Part shown: piece by piece, positions 45,246 to 56,025 of the stretch
How positions within the stretch are numbered: position 1 is the stretch's first letter
Layout of the letters: every line of letters begins with the position of its first letter
Origin: Anadara kagoshimensis
Taxonomy: Eukaryota > Mollusca > Bivalvia > Arcoida > Arcidae
Direction of reading: 5' to 3'
Assembly: GCA_021292105.1 (NCBI GenBank)
Contig: CM037869.1
Location: 40,503,530 to 40,567,529, forward strand
DNA: 64,000 nt
Notes under the pieces: generated by a model
Databases searched by the model: none
What the model was told of the DNA's origin: nothing
The model's input: only the letters and a program-made list of their open reading frames with translations
Made by a program: the position numbers and the translations under genes

Positions 45246-45490
45246 ATTAGAGTAATGGTGTTTAACGCCCAGTCAAGATTTGTTCACTTGTACCGAGGCG
45301 ATCAGTTCATAAATTGTAAAAAAAAAAACGGAGTGTCTGAATAAATCCACCTAACTTCGGAGAGCGAACTGACAAACTTTTTCACACTAGGGTCTGCCCA
45401 AGTGGGATTTGAAACTAGGCATTGAGAGGCACTATGATCCAGAAGCATGCTCTGAGGGATGTACATGTAAGCAATGTCACTTCAAATGAA
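45246..45490 (-). mobile_element. SINE-L copy
   Basis: Plus text TAGAGTAATGGTGTTTAACG, CCCAGTCAAGATTTGTTCAC, then GGGTCTGCCCAAGTGGGATT and TGAAACTAGGCATTGAGAGG: reversed tail, body and head. An A-run near 45325 sits inside the body. Confidence 0.82.
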
Positions 45491-45534
45491 GACGCCACTG
45501 TAGTAGATATGGTAGTATTGAAGTATTGCATTTC

Positions 45535-45735
45535 AGTCTAGATATCGTAGTGGTCATTTCTGGGATGAAGAAGGAAACCGGAATATCAAGAGAAAACCAT
45601 CAATATCTACAAAATAAACTGACAAACTCTCTTACACTAGGATCTGTCCCGAGTGGGATTCGAATCTAGGCAGCTTAAGACACTTTGGTACATAAGCGGT
45701 GGCTTTATACCACTTGGTCACCAAGGACATTTTGG
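45535..45735 (-). mobile_element. SINE-L copy with good head
   Basis: On the minus strand TTGGTGACCAAGTGGTATAA and box B GATTCGAATCCCACTCGGGA form a tRNA-Leu-like head, then the body CAGATCCTAGTGTAAGAGAG and GTTTTCTCTTGATATTCCGG. The 3' domain is cut short. Confidence 0.82.
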
Positions 45736-45817
45736 TTATTGCAGAAGTTTTTAATGGAGTCAGACACTTGACTATACATATCCTACAGGTTATTCTACCA
45801 TCACTGGCAACTTCATC

Positions 45818-46885
45818 ACTCCCCTCCACTCCACCATCCTCTAACCGATTGTCTCGATATAAGTGAAATAATCTTGACTAGGGCCTAAAACTCCATTACT
45901 CCACTCTATTCCACCATCCTTGAAATTGCTGTCTTGATATTAGTGAAAGTATATTGACTAGGGCGTAAATCTACATTACTCCACTCCACCATCATCCCAG
46001 AACTGACTGTCTTGATATAAGTTAAAAAAATCTTGACTGGGGCGTAAAACTCCATCATTCTACTCCACTGCAATACCTTCGATCTGACGGCTTCGATGTA
46101 TACGAAGGTGAAAAAAATCTTGACTGTTGCATAAAACTTCAATACTCAACTCCACAATCCCTAAACCAAAAGCCTCGATATAAGTGAAATAATCTTGAGT
46201 GGGGCGTAAAAATCTATAACTCGACTCTTCTCCACTCCACCCCACCATGACAACTGACTGAATTGATGTAAGTGAAATATTCTACACTGGAGCCTAAAAC
46301 CCTATTACACTACCCCATTTCGTCATGCCTGAAATAACTGCTTCGATATAAGTGAAAAAATCTTGACTGGTGGGTAAAATCCCAATACTCCACTCCACTC
46401 CACCATCCATGAACTGAATACCTCGCTTTAAGAGAGAAAAATTTGACTAGGGCGTAAAACTCCACTATCCCTGAACTAACTGTCTCGGTATAAATAAATG
46501 AATCTTGACTGTGTCGTAAGACCCCAATACTCCACTCCACCATCCCTAAACTGACTGCCTCGATATAACTGAACGAAACTGGACTGTGATGTAAAAATTC
46601 ATCACTACACCCTTATTCCTGAACTTACTGTCTTGATATAAGTGGAAGAATCTTGACTGGGGCGTAAAGCTTCATCCCTGAACTAACTCTTGATATACTA
46701 TGTAAGTAAAATAATATTTTCTGGGCTGTAAATTTCCAATACTCCACTCCACTCCAATAACCCTGGATATCTTATGACTGGGGCATCAAACCCCATTACT
46801 CGACTCCACCATCCTTGAACTACCTGTCTCGATATAAGTAAAATCTTGACTGTGCTGTAAAACTCCGAGGCAAAACTCCACTGAC
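45818..46885 (+). repeat. Tandem array of SINE-L tail domains, 13-14 units
   Basis: Unit of about 75-85 bp: CTCCACTCCACCATCCCTGA, ACTGACTGCCTCGATATAAG, TGAAAGAATCTTGACTGGGG, CGTAAAACTCCATTA. Units lie head to tail from 45818 to 46885. No tRNA-like head and no SINE body. Minus-strand frames here are repeat translations. Confidence 0.92.
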
Positions 46886-48065
46886 TTTACTCTACGTTTA
46901 TTTTATAGCCAGTGATCCCCGAATACGTGTATTTAAACATAAAAATAAAAAATTAAATAAACAAACTTACCTTAAACGTGTGACAGTGTAGTCCTAAGTT
47001 CGGTATGTAAATGAATGAAATAAATATACATGTACTTATGTACATATATATATATATACTTATGTATCACAAAATATCAAATAATCCTTACGAAACACTC
47101 GTTACAACAGCAATCACTAATACAACATCCAACCTGAATCGAACGCAGCCAGTCAGCTAAAGAATCTATAGACTGGTTATAGTGTATTTATATCCAATCC
47201 GAACGTGTCTAGCTAGTTCGATGCTGAAAACTAAATGCCAGGCGATTGTATTAAAATTCTAAGGAGCACAATAATAGCTGGTGTTTCTGTAAAACTATTG
47301 TTTACTGTTTTCAATACACAAAACACCAGCTTGATTACAACAAAAATATTAACCTCCGCCATGACATCAAAACAAACGGCGATTGTTTCCAACTGGGTTT
47401 TAATTTCTTTTCCTACATACAAGTTTTTCATTTCTTTTATAAGCGCCTATTTACAATTTGTATTGAACATAGAGAACGCCTAAGTAAGCCTATTGAAGTT
47501 GTACATTATGGTATAGGATATTCGCGGAGCTGTTTTTGTGATTAGGAATAGGTTTTATGAAACATAAAAGCCGACCGATTGTTAGTGTTACAATAACGCA
47601 AAACCCATTATAAGTCAAAATCATTCCGAGTATTACAATCTTTATCAAATTCTGCATAATAAAAGTTTAAAAAGAGAAGTATTATTCGGCCTAATCGATG
47701 TAAGTTTCTGGCATGCCTTGCATTCAAATCAGGCGAAGCGTCATGTCGCTTGTTTGTTTCCAAATAATTTAAAGAAATAACTTCAAAGACGTTTTTATTC
47801 ATGTGATTAGCCGTTTTTATTTAGACTACAATAGCAAAATATTGCTAAAGTTTTTCCTCTATGCTTAAATAGAAAAGATATTGTTCAATTTCAATAGTAT
47901 ACTTTTAAATATTTCAATGGGTACATTAAATTTGTTAACATATAATTTAAATACTTGATTTTAAAATCTTTTATTCACCCATAGACCGATACAAGTTGAA
48001 TGTCACGCGCATACGTTTGAAAGGAACATATCGTAATGAAATTGATTCGCTACGAATGATTTATC
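46886..48065. other. Unassigned AT-rich DNA
   Basis: 82-, 66- and 64-codon frames overlap on both strands without recognisable motifs. TATATATATATA near 47046. No element identified. Confidence 0.5.
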
Positions 48066-48282
48066 GTACATCCCTGTCGAAAGTTTAACATCGAGTTGAC
48101 TAAAAATTCGGCTGCCAAGAGGCCGAGATAAGGATAGCTTATATCAAAAAAGCTGTAGGGAAATATATGACAGCTGCTGTCAAAAAGCTGTAGAGATTTA
48201 GCTAAAAAGGGGCCCAGATGAGCCGCCGATTCGGCACTTACTCATCAGTTCAGTGTTAAACTTTAGACAGGTCTACACTGTA
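48066..48282. mobile_element. MITE-P copy
   Basis: TA, CATCCCTGTCGAAAGTTTAA at the left; AACTTTAGACAGGTCTACAC at the right, then TGTA. Interior GAGATAAGGATAGCTTATAT. Confidence 0.85.
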
Positions 48283-48423
48283 CTTTGTGTAATTTGTATT
48301 ATAAAAGGCAAATATCGCTGAACTGTTACTTCGATGAATGAAAGCCATTCAGTGTTCAAATTTAATATTCATGACGACATGAATTAAAATAAAAATGTTA
48401 CAACATTAAGTATGTGAAAAATT

Positions 48424-49090
48424 AAGTCAAAATTCTTCCACTTATATCGAGTCGGCCATGCTGCAATGGTTGGGTAAAGTGGAGTAATGTCAATGTCAAG
48501 ATTATATTTATTATTATCTAGGCGGCCAGTCTTTTGATGGTGGAGTGGGATGCAGAATTGATGTTTTACCCCCCCCCCCCCACACACACACACACACCCT
48601 AGGGATTTGTTCACTGAAACCGAGGCGATATCTAGGCGGTCAGTTTTGCGATGGTAGGGTAATATTGGAGTAATGCTGCATAACGCTCTAGTCAACATTA
48701 ATTCACTTTACCTAGTTGGCCTTTTCTGGAGTGGTGGGGTGGAGTGGAGAAATGGTGTTTTGCGCCTAAAATTAAAATTCTTTGACTTATATCTAGTCAG
48801 TCAGTTCTGCAGTGATAGGGTGAAGTGGCGAAAAGCGGAGAAATGGTGTTTTGCGCCCTAATAAAGTTTCTTTCACTTGTATCTCGACGGACAGTTCTAG
48901 TATGATAGAAGGAAGAAATGATGTTTTGCGCCCTTATAAAGTTTCTCTCACTTGTATTGGCGGACAGTTCTGGTATGATGGAAGGGAAAAATGGTGTTTT
49001 ACGCCACAGTTAAGATTTTATGGTAGGGTGGTCGTGAAATGAAGTGCATTGAGTAATGGTGTTTTATCCCGACTCAAGATCCTTTCACTG
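48424..49090 (-). repeat. Tandem array of SINE-L tail domains, about eight units
   Basis: On the plus strand each unit reads as the reversed tail: GAGAAATGGTGTTTTGCGCC, AAAGTTTCTTTCACTTGTAT, then a GG(A/T)CAGTTCTGGTATGATGG-like join. Unit about 80-100 bp. A C-run and (CA)n at 48570-48598 interrupt one unit. Confidence 0.88.
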
Positions 49091-49157
49091 ACATATGGGT
49101 GAACACTGAAAGAATTATAGATTTTGGACGCTTATTGAAAAAATCCTTGACTTTGGT

Positions 49158-49446
49158 TGATTGATTGAATAGTGTCATGTCTCAGTCAAGAATATTCCAT
49201 TTATATCGAGATGAATCAGCAATAGGTGAAGTAGCTGTAATTATTTGCAGGGCATTGCGCCCAGGGCAATGTGCAGGGAGGATTAATTAAGAAGGACGAA
49301 GGACGAGTAACTTTCATTTCTAAATGCCGAGTGCTCGACGAAAGAACAAGTCATAACATATTATCAAGTCTCGGTCAGACCTCGGCCGAGGTTCGAATCC
49401 TTGACTTCCCACATAGGAAGTGAACACTCTAGCAACTAAACTGAGG
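49158..49446 (-). mobile_element. SINE-A, left arm of head-to-head pair
   Basis: Plus text CTCAGTCAAGAATATTCCAT (reversed tail) through GGTCAGACCTCGGCCGAGGT (reversed head). Abuts the next copy at the head. Confidence 0.88.
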
Positions 49447-49723
49447 TTGTGGGTTCGGTCCAGTGTAACTTGAAAGACTGATTTTTCACTAAGCACTTGG
49501 AATAACGAAATAAAAGTCATGGTTATGTCGGATTTGAACTGAAATTTAACGAGGTCCCCTATCAATGAGACCTGCACGATAAAGAACCCTGCTGTATAAT
49601 TCCATCAGCGCGACGCACAGGCAAAATGTCTATACCGTCGCCTATAACTGGCGACGTCTCGATATAAGTCAATATTCTTGACTGGGACGTTGAACAGCAT
49701 TTTATTCAACTCTAGATCTTGCA
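49447..49723 (+). mobile_element. SINE-A, right arm of head-to-head pair
   Basis: Starts at GTTGTGGGTTCGGTCCAG (part of box B), so box A is missing; continues through AAGAACCCTGCTGTATAATT to the tail CTTGACTGGGACGTTGAACA. Mirrors the copy to its left with almost no spacer. Confidence 0.88.
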
Positions 49724-49956
49724 TTTTATAATACAAATGTTCTATTTATAATAATTACATGTACATGTATATTGTTTAGCTAATATTGCAATATTTTAAA
49801 AAATAGATATAAGCTGGTTAATGCAAAAAAAAAAAAAAATAAATAAAAATAAAGATGAATTGCATTTCAAGGAAGCTATTTAAGAAACTTAAGACGTTAT
49901 CAGTAGGTTTAAAGGAAACGTGTTGGAAGACCAAATAAGGATTGATATAAGAAATG
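49724..49956. other. Unassigned AT-rich DNA
   Basis: TTACATGTACATGTATATTG at 49756 and an A-run near 49827. Confidence 0.5.
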
Positions 49957-50095
49957 GGAAGGGCCCCGTGAATTTCATTTCTTAATGTTTAGTGTTTTGC
50001 AAAAGTATAGTCACTACCTATTTACAAGTTTTAGACAAACCATGACCGGAGTTCGAACCCACGACCTCCTACATACGGTGCAAGCACTCGTCCTT
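49957..50095 (-). mobile_element. SINE-A head fragment
   Basis: Plus text GTCACTACCTATTTACAAGT, GGAGTTCGAACCCACGACCT and CTACATACGGTGCAAGCACT is the reversed head and first body part. Confidence 0.8.
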
Positions 50096-50148
50096 CAGAG
50101 AAAGGGACGGGATAGAGAATCATATTGGTAAACATCCTGAATATAAAC

Positions 50149-50329
50149 ACAGTGTATGCCTGTCAAAATGTTATCAATTGGTAGTCACGGTCACCTCGGT
50201 CACTCGTTTCCTTTATGTCGGTAGCTTTTTCAGCAACTACATTGTAGCTTTCCGTATCTCGGCAGCCCGGCAAGCTTCGGCTTCTTTTCGTTAGCTTAGT
50301 GTTTAGCTTTTTACAAACCTGTACTGTAT
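50149..50329. mobile_element. MITE-P copy, diverged
   Basis: ACAGTGTATGCCTGTCAAAA at the left; TTTTTACAAACCTGTACTGT at the right; interior GGTAGCTTTTTCAGC and CGTATCTCGGCAGCCCGGC. Confidence 0.7.
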
Positions 50330-51620
50330 TCGACTAATGAGCTTTTTTAATATAATACCATTCAAAAGTAGCACATAACGAAAATGTACGTGTATATCAT
50401 TTGTTTTATATATATACTCTTTATTGCATAAAGCAGTACAGCTTATAGCACAACAACATAAGTACATATATAGCGGCAGAATACAACAAAATTATTATTA
50501 TTAACCTAATAAACAATAAAAATACTACATATTACAAATCTGTTTTCTTAATCTAGTTGCATTATACAAGTATTTTGCTAAACATAACAACAGAGTGTTT
50601 GAATTAGAACTAATAAGATAATACAATTTTGATAAATTTGGCCAATGATTATAGTACCGTGGTAAATATTTTAATCTTAAATTTCTGTTTTACTGTAAAA
50701 GAATAGAATTATATATAGACCTTACCTCTTATACATAGAGTTAAGTTTGCTAGTCAAATCCAATTAATCCATGGACACAGCATCGTTTTAAAACTTCTTA
50801 AATACACAATATACAAACTGAAACCTATCAGAGGTCTGAACACATGTCACATCGAACTGAATATAAAATTAAAGTTGTATTCATTTCACTTTCTAGGCCT
50901 TTTCAATCCTTGAATTGTCAATTTTATAATTAAATGTTGAAATGTTGTTAATCCTATAAGCGGTATTACGACAATACAGAAAGGATACTGCTTTTCTCTA
51001 AAGCGTCATAATTCATTTCATGGTAACGCAATGAAAAGGCATATAGATTCTGTATTAAAATACTACTCATAAATCACTAGTTCTCTATTATGTTTTGGAC
51101 ATAACTACACACTAGGGTATTTATCGCCATATAGCACAATCGCCTACCGGTTTTCTATACAATTTAGAAGATTTCCATTTCAAAAGTCCGGGGAAAATCT
51201 GTGCACACATTCACACATTTAGAGAGAAAGAAACGATACGCATATTGTGAGAATCATAATAAGGAAGACATCTTTTTCATGTGGCTTATTGTCCAAGAGT
51301 TGGCCATACAGAAAAATCAAGAGTGGATATTTTTAAAATATTGAAATGGTGTAATTAAATATGGCCGGTATATTGTCAATTCTCTACAGGGACATAATTT
51401 TCAATTCACTATATTCAGGAAAATGTGTCCCCGGAGTTTAAGGTGAATCTATGGCACGCGCGGCCAATTGTGGCCTAATGAGGCATGATGCAGCCTTTTT
51501 ACCTGGTCGCCATTTCAAGTAAAGGGTAATCATTTTGAATGAGATATAAGGTCGAAAGAAGCAGACGATATGATTTTAATTGTAAGTTGTTAATACGTAC
51601 GCACTCTAACAAGTTCAAAC
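50330..51620. other. Unassigned AT-rich DNA
   Basis: TTTATTGCATAAAGCAGTAC at about 50421 could be the reverse of a LINE 3' end (compare 9530), with no coding support. Otherwise nothing. Confidence 0.5.
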
Positions 51621-51826
51621 TACAGTACAGACCTGTCGAAAGTTTAACACTGATCTAACAAAAAGGGATCGAAATGGCCGAAATATGGATAACTAGTGCC
51701 TGCCGAAAAATAAATAGCAGCTGTTAAAAAGCTGCCGAGATATAACAAACGATGGACAGAGATGAGCTGCCGATTTGGCATTTAATAGATAGCTTTGTGT
51801 TAAACTTTTGACAGGTCTGTACCGTC
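51621..51826. mobile_element. MITE-P copy
   Basis: TA, CAGTACAGACCTGTCGAAAG at the left; AACTTTTGACAGGTCTGTAC at the right. Confidence 0.9.
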
Positions 51827-52023
51827 TATTTTTCTTAAAGCATTCTCTTCTTTATGTTATCTTCAATGCATTTCATCCCGGTGTTGAATTACGTTTAATT
51901 GAAACCCGCATTTTTAGAACTCTTTTCTGTAGAAGATAAAGAAATCGTACTTCCGGAACACAACAAATCATTTTGTTGTTAATTCTATAGGTTGAATAAT
52001 GTAAAATAAAGATGCGGTTTATG
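51827..52023. other. Unassigned intergenic DNA
   Basis: Nothing recognised. Confidence 0.4.
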
Positions 52024-53903
52024 GTTTGACTATTAAACAAGCATTAAAGTACACAAATCATAGTCAGCAAGTAAAAAATAAGTGAGTGAGTGAGAAAGTA
52101 AGTGATTGAGTGTTTGAGTAAGAAAGTAAGTGATTGAGTGTTTGAGTAAGAAAGGAAGTGAGTGAGTGTTTGAGTAAGAAAGTAAGTGAGTGAGTGAGTA
52201 TTTTTGACTATTAAACAAACATTAAAGTACATAAGTGAGTGAGTGAATGAGTGAGAAGGTAAGTGAGTGAGTAAGTAAGCGAGTGTTTGAGTAAGAAAGT
52301 GAGTGAGTGAGTAAGTAAGTGAGTAAGAAAGTAAGTAAGTGAGTGAGTAAGAAAGTAAGTGAGTGAGTGAGTAAGTAAGTGAGTGTTTGAGTAAGAAAGT
52401 GAGTGAGTGATTGAGCGAGTGTTTGAGTAAGAAAGTAAGTGAGTGAGTAAGTAAGTGAGTTAGTAAGAAAGTAAGTAAGTGAGTGAGTAAGAAAGTAAGT
52501 AAGTAAGTGAGTGAGTAAGTACATGTTAGTAAGTAAGTAAATAAGTAAGTAAGTAGGTAAGTTAATAAGTAGTTGAGTAAGTTAGTAAGTCTAGTTAGGA
52601 AGTAAGCAAATAAGTGAATCTGTAAGTAATGTAGTAAGTAAAAAGTGAGTAACAAAGTGAGTACGCCCGTCCAAAATTAAGTAAGTATGAACGTGTACGC
52701 AATTAAGTGTCTTAAGTCAATATTTAATACGTATAAATAACCAAATTAATAGTTAAGTAAGTAAGCAAGTGCACAAGTTGATAACTGAGTATGTAAATAT
52801 ATATAAGTGAGTAAGTAAGTGAGTGAGTGAGTAAGTCAGAAAGTGAGTGAGTAAGTAAGTAAATAAACAAGTGAGTGATAAGTAAGTAAGCAAGCAAGCG
52901 AGTAGGTAAGTGAGTAAATAAGTAAGTAAGTAAGTTAGTGAGTAAATAAGTAAGTAAGTAAGTGAGTGAGTAAATAAGTAAGTAAGTGAGTGAGTAAGCA
53001 AGTGAGTAAATAAGCAAGTACGTAAGTGAGTGAGAAATTAAGGAAGCAAGTAAGTAAGTACACGAGAAAGTAAGAAAGCTAGTGAATAAGTAAGTGAGCA
53101 AGTAAGTAAGTGAGTGAGTAAGTAACTAAGTGAGAAGATAAATAAGTAAGCATGTAAGTGAGTAAATAAAGAGGCAAGTTAGTGAGAAAGTAGGGAAGCA
53201 AGTGAGTAAGGTGAGAAAGTAAGTGAGTAGATAGGTAAAACTAAGTAAGTAAGTAATGAGTAAGAAAGTAAGTAAGTGATTAAATAAGTAAGTGAGTAAT
53301 TTAGTAAGTAAGTGAGTGATTTAGTAAGTAAGTGAGTGATTAAGTAAGTGAGTGATTTAGTAAGTAAGTGAGTGAATGATTAAGTAAGTAAGTGAGTGAT
53401 TAAGTGAGTAAGTGAGTGATTAAGTAAGTGAGTGATTTAGTAAGTAAGTGAGTGATTAAGTAAGTAAGATAGTGATTAAGTAAGTGAGTGATTAAGTAAG
53501 TAAGTGAGTATTAAGTAAGTAAGTGAGTGAGTGATTAAGTAAGTAAGTGAGTGATTAAGTAAGTAAGTGAGTGAGTGATTAAGTAAGTAAGTAAGTGAGT
53601 GAGTGATTAAGTGAGTGATTAAGTAAGTAAGTGAGTGATTAAGTAAGTAAGCAAGTGAGTAGGCCCGTCAAAAATAAGTACGTACATAAGTATATACACT
53701 AGTAAGTGACTAAGTTGATAAAATATAAGTAACAAATTAAATAGTTTAGTAAGTAAGCAAGTACACAAGTTAATAGCTGAGTAGGTAAATAAATAAATAT
53801 AAGTAAGTAGGTAAGTGAGTAAGTAAGTAGGTAAGTAAGAAAGTAAGTGAGTGTTTAATTAAGTAAGTAAGAAAGTAAGTAGGTAAGTAAGTAAGTAAGT
53901 AGT
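52024..53903 (+). repeat. GTAA/GTGA tetranucleotide array with 1-kb higher-order repeat
   Basis: Almost 1.9 kb of GTAAGTAA, GTGAGTGA and mixtures. A non-simple segment of about 150 bp (GCCCGTC, then CAAGT(G/A)CACAAGTT and AGCTGAGTA-like text) occurs at about 52665-52810 and 53663-53815, giving a period near 1 kb. At the left edge TTTGACTATTAAACAA, ATTAAAGTACA is duplicated (52024 and 52203). The long minus-strand frames (203, 125, 100 codons) are Leu-Thr/Ser-rich translations of the repeat, not proteins. Confidence 0.95.
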
Positions 53904-54572
53904 TTATACATGTACCTCTTCACATATCGCTGTTCAGTTATTGCCATGTGCTGATGTTGAATTTTTATTAAACTAATGCATTCAAAATCAGCTCATAACA
54001 GTATAAAGAAATGCTGTACATTAAAATCAGTGGGATACCCTGATTAAAAGACATATGAGTTAATTTGCATAAAATTATTGATTAAAATAAATATCAATGG
54101 CATACATGTATATGCAACGGCTTGATAAAGAAAATGAACATCACTCATTTTACTCCATTTATAAATAAACCTTTAGCGATATTCTTTCTATACACATAAT
54201 TAATATAATTTATCCGATTATTAAATATTTTCATTAGCCTTGCGTACATCCATAGAACTTCCATTTCAAAACAGTTCAATTGTTAAATATTCACAATCAG
54301 TGATTGTTCTAACATAACCGTATTGATAAGAATACCGTTTACAATATTTGCAATACTTCATGAGAATTACTACTTCAAAAATCGTGTTTCTTTCCCATAA
54401 ACCACAACAAATTGAAATTTATTTCTACAATACACCAAGATGGTATACAGACTCTCCTTCTATTACACCAAAATCGTTTAAATTTTGTGTTTAGTATGAA
54501 TATTCGCTCATTAAATTTGTTTTTTCTGTCTTGCTTTTTGTTGCATTTTGCTAATGCCACCATGGAAACTCA
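53904..54572. other. Unassigned AT-rich DNA
   Basis: Nothing recognised; overlapping 61-62 codon frames on both strands have no motif. Confidence 0.5.
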
Positions 54573-54788
54573 TACAGTAACAGAACAAGCCTGTTGAAAG
54601 CTTAACACTTAGCTAACGAATTAGTGCCAAATCGACAGCTGGTCTTGGCCCCTCGTTCTATATATCCAGAAAGGTTTTCGTTAGAGGTAGCTGGTTTCTA
54701 TCTCACGCCTGCTTTTTGGTCACTAGCTAACCATAGTTCGGACACTCAGCACTCAAGTTTGGATTTTTTTGGCATGTCTGTACAGTAC
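54573..54788. mobile_element. MITE-P copy
   Basis: TACAGTAACAGAACAAGCCT then GTTGAAAGCTTAACAC at the left; GGCATGTCTGTACAGTA at the right; interior CTAGCTAACCATAGTTCGGA. Confidence 0.75.
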
Positions 54789-54935
54789 AATTTTATATCG
54801 AAACCTTATACGTTTTGATAGAGAATATTTACCAAACGGTAATCAATGAATTAGATAATGGTTTATAAAGACCTAGTATAATTTCTGTAAATTTACCTTC
54901 AAAACATTTGTAACAGGGAAAAGAAAAAATGCAGG

Positions 54936-55005
54936 GTCGGAACGGGGATCGAATCCGGGACCTCCCGCCCTATAGGCGAATATTCTACCACTGAGCTACC
55001 CAGAC
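54936..55005 (-). tRNA. tRNA-like sequence, probably tRNA-Gly-derived pseudogene or SINE head
   Basis: Minus strand GTCTGGGTAGCTCAGTGGTA, then GAATATTCGCCTATAGGGCG and box B GGATTCGATCCCC. Acceptor arms GTCTGGG and TTCCGAC pair at 6 of 7 positions (two G-T), and a 5-bp anticodon stem forms around CTATAGG. The sequence is closest to eukaryotic tRNA-Gly as I remember it, but the anticodon position reads ATA and the D stem is poor, so it is unlikely to be a functional gene. A T-rich stretch (TTTTTTCTTTT) follows within 10 bp and could terminate pol III. Confidence 0.55.
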
Positions 55006-55133
55006 AGCTACATTCCTCCCTTCCATTTTTCGTTTCAACTCCCTTGAATCTAAATCACCAGGTTCCATCCTGGGACAAACCTGTTGGTAAGCCACTTCCC
55101 AGAGTGCTCCCAGACCGCTACACATTATTGTTT

Positions 55134-55220
55134 TATTATAGTCAATGTATTCTTAGTGAAGTGGATAATCTTGAATCCAGCAATCCTAAATTTGACATAC
55201 ACCATCTCCAAATAGCAATA
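55134..55220 (+). repeat. Direct repeat R, left copy
   Basis: GTGGATAATCTTGAATCCAG, then CCTAAATTTGACATACACCA; matches 56026-56113. The pair brackets the MITE-P/SINE-A nest. Confidence 0.85.
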
Positions 55221-55388
55221 TAGTAGAGGGAAAGAATTCCGACATTTGTACCTTTCACCAAAATTTTAATTTCGTCTAAAAAGCCTAAAAATGACGGAAT
55301 CAAGCAATTTTGAACATTTCTATGAAAAATAATTTTTCAAAACTTTTACATATAATTGAATAGGTGGTGGTACAAAAGGAACTCTTAC

Positions 55389-55984
55389 CCAGTAGAGACC
55401 TATCGAAAGTTTTTAAAAGCTTGCTAAGCTAACGGGAAAGAGTCAAAGATCGCGATCGGGTGCTGCGTGGCTGATATAGATGGGTACCTAGTGACACAAG
55501 AGACCCCAACTGATAGCTAGCAGCTGCCGAAATTTGTCGAGATATAGAGTTGAGTTGAGTAATGGTGTTTAACGTCACAGTCAAGAATATTTCACTTATA
55601 TTCAGATGTCGCCAGCTATAGGCGAAGGTACAGAAATTTTGACTGTGCGTTGCGCTGATGGCAATATAAAGCAAGGTTCTTTAGCGTGCCAAGCCCACCG
55701 TGACACGGGACCTCGTTTATTTTAAGTCACCATCCGAAAGAACCGTGACTTTCATTTCGTAATGCCGAGTGCTTGGCGAAAGAACAGTCACTTCCCATTT
55801 TTAAGTCTTAATCAGACCCGGCCAGGGTTCGAAACCACGACCTTCCACTTACGGAGCGAGCAATCTATCAACTGAGCTTTTGCAGTGGTCTGTCGAGATA
55901 TAGATAAAGAGGAGCTGAGATGAGCTGCCGATTCGGTACTGATTCATCAGCTTTGTGTAAAACGTTTGACAGGTCTGTGCTGTA
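55389..55984. mobile_element. MITE-P copy split by a SINE-A
   Basis: Left half CAGTAGAGACCTATCGAAAG; right half ending ACGTTTGACAGGTCTGTGCT, GTA. A SINE-A at 55549-55890 sits in the middle. Confidence 0.85.
55549..55890 (-). mobile_element. SINE-A, complete, with 14-bp target duplication
   Basis: Tail GTTGAGTTGAGTAATGG at the left, reversed head CTATCAACTGAGCTTTTGCA at the right. TGTCGAGATATAGA is duplicated at 55535-55548 and 55891-55904. This target is a MITE-P interior word. Confidence 0.93.
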
Positions 55985-56025
55985 AATTTTCTCTAAATTT
56001 ATCTTCATAATATTATTGTTCTCAT

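Noticed and set aside
52044-53101. Long minus-strand frames (203, 125 and 100 codons) rich in Leu, Thr and Ser
   Set aside because: They are translations of the GTAA/GTGA tetranucleotide array; adjacent overlapping frames look the same.
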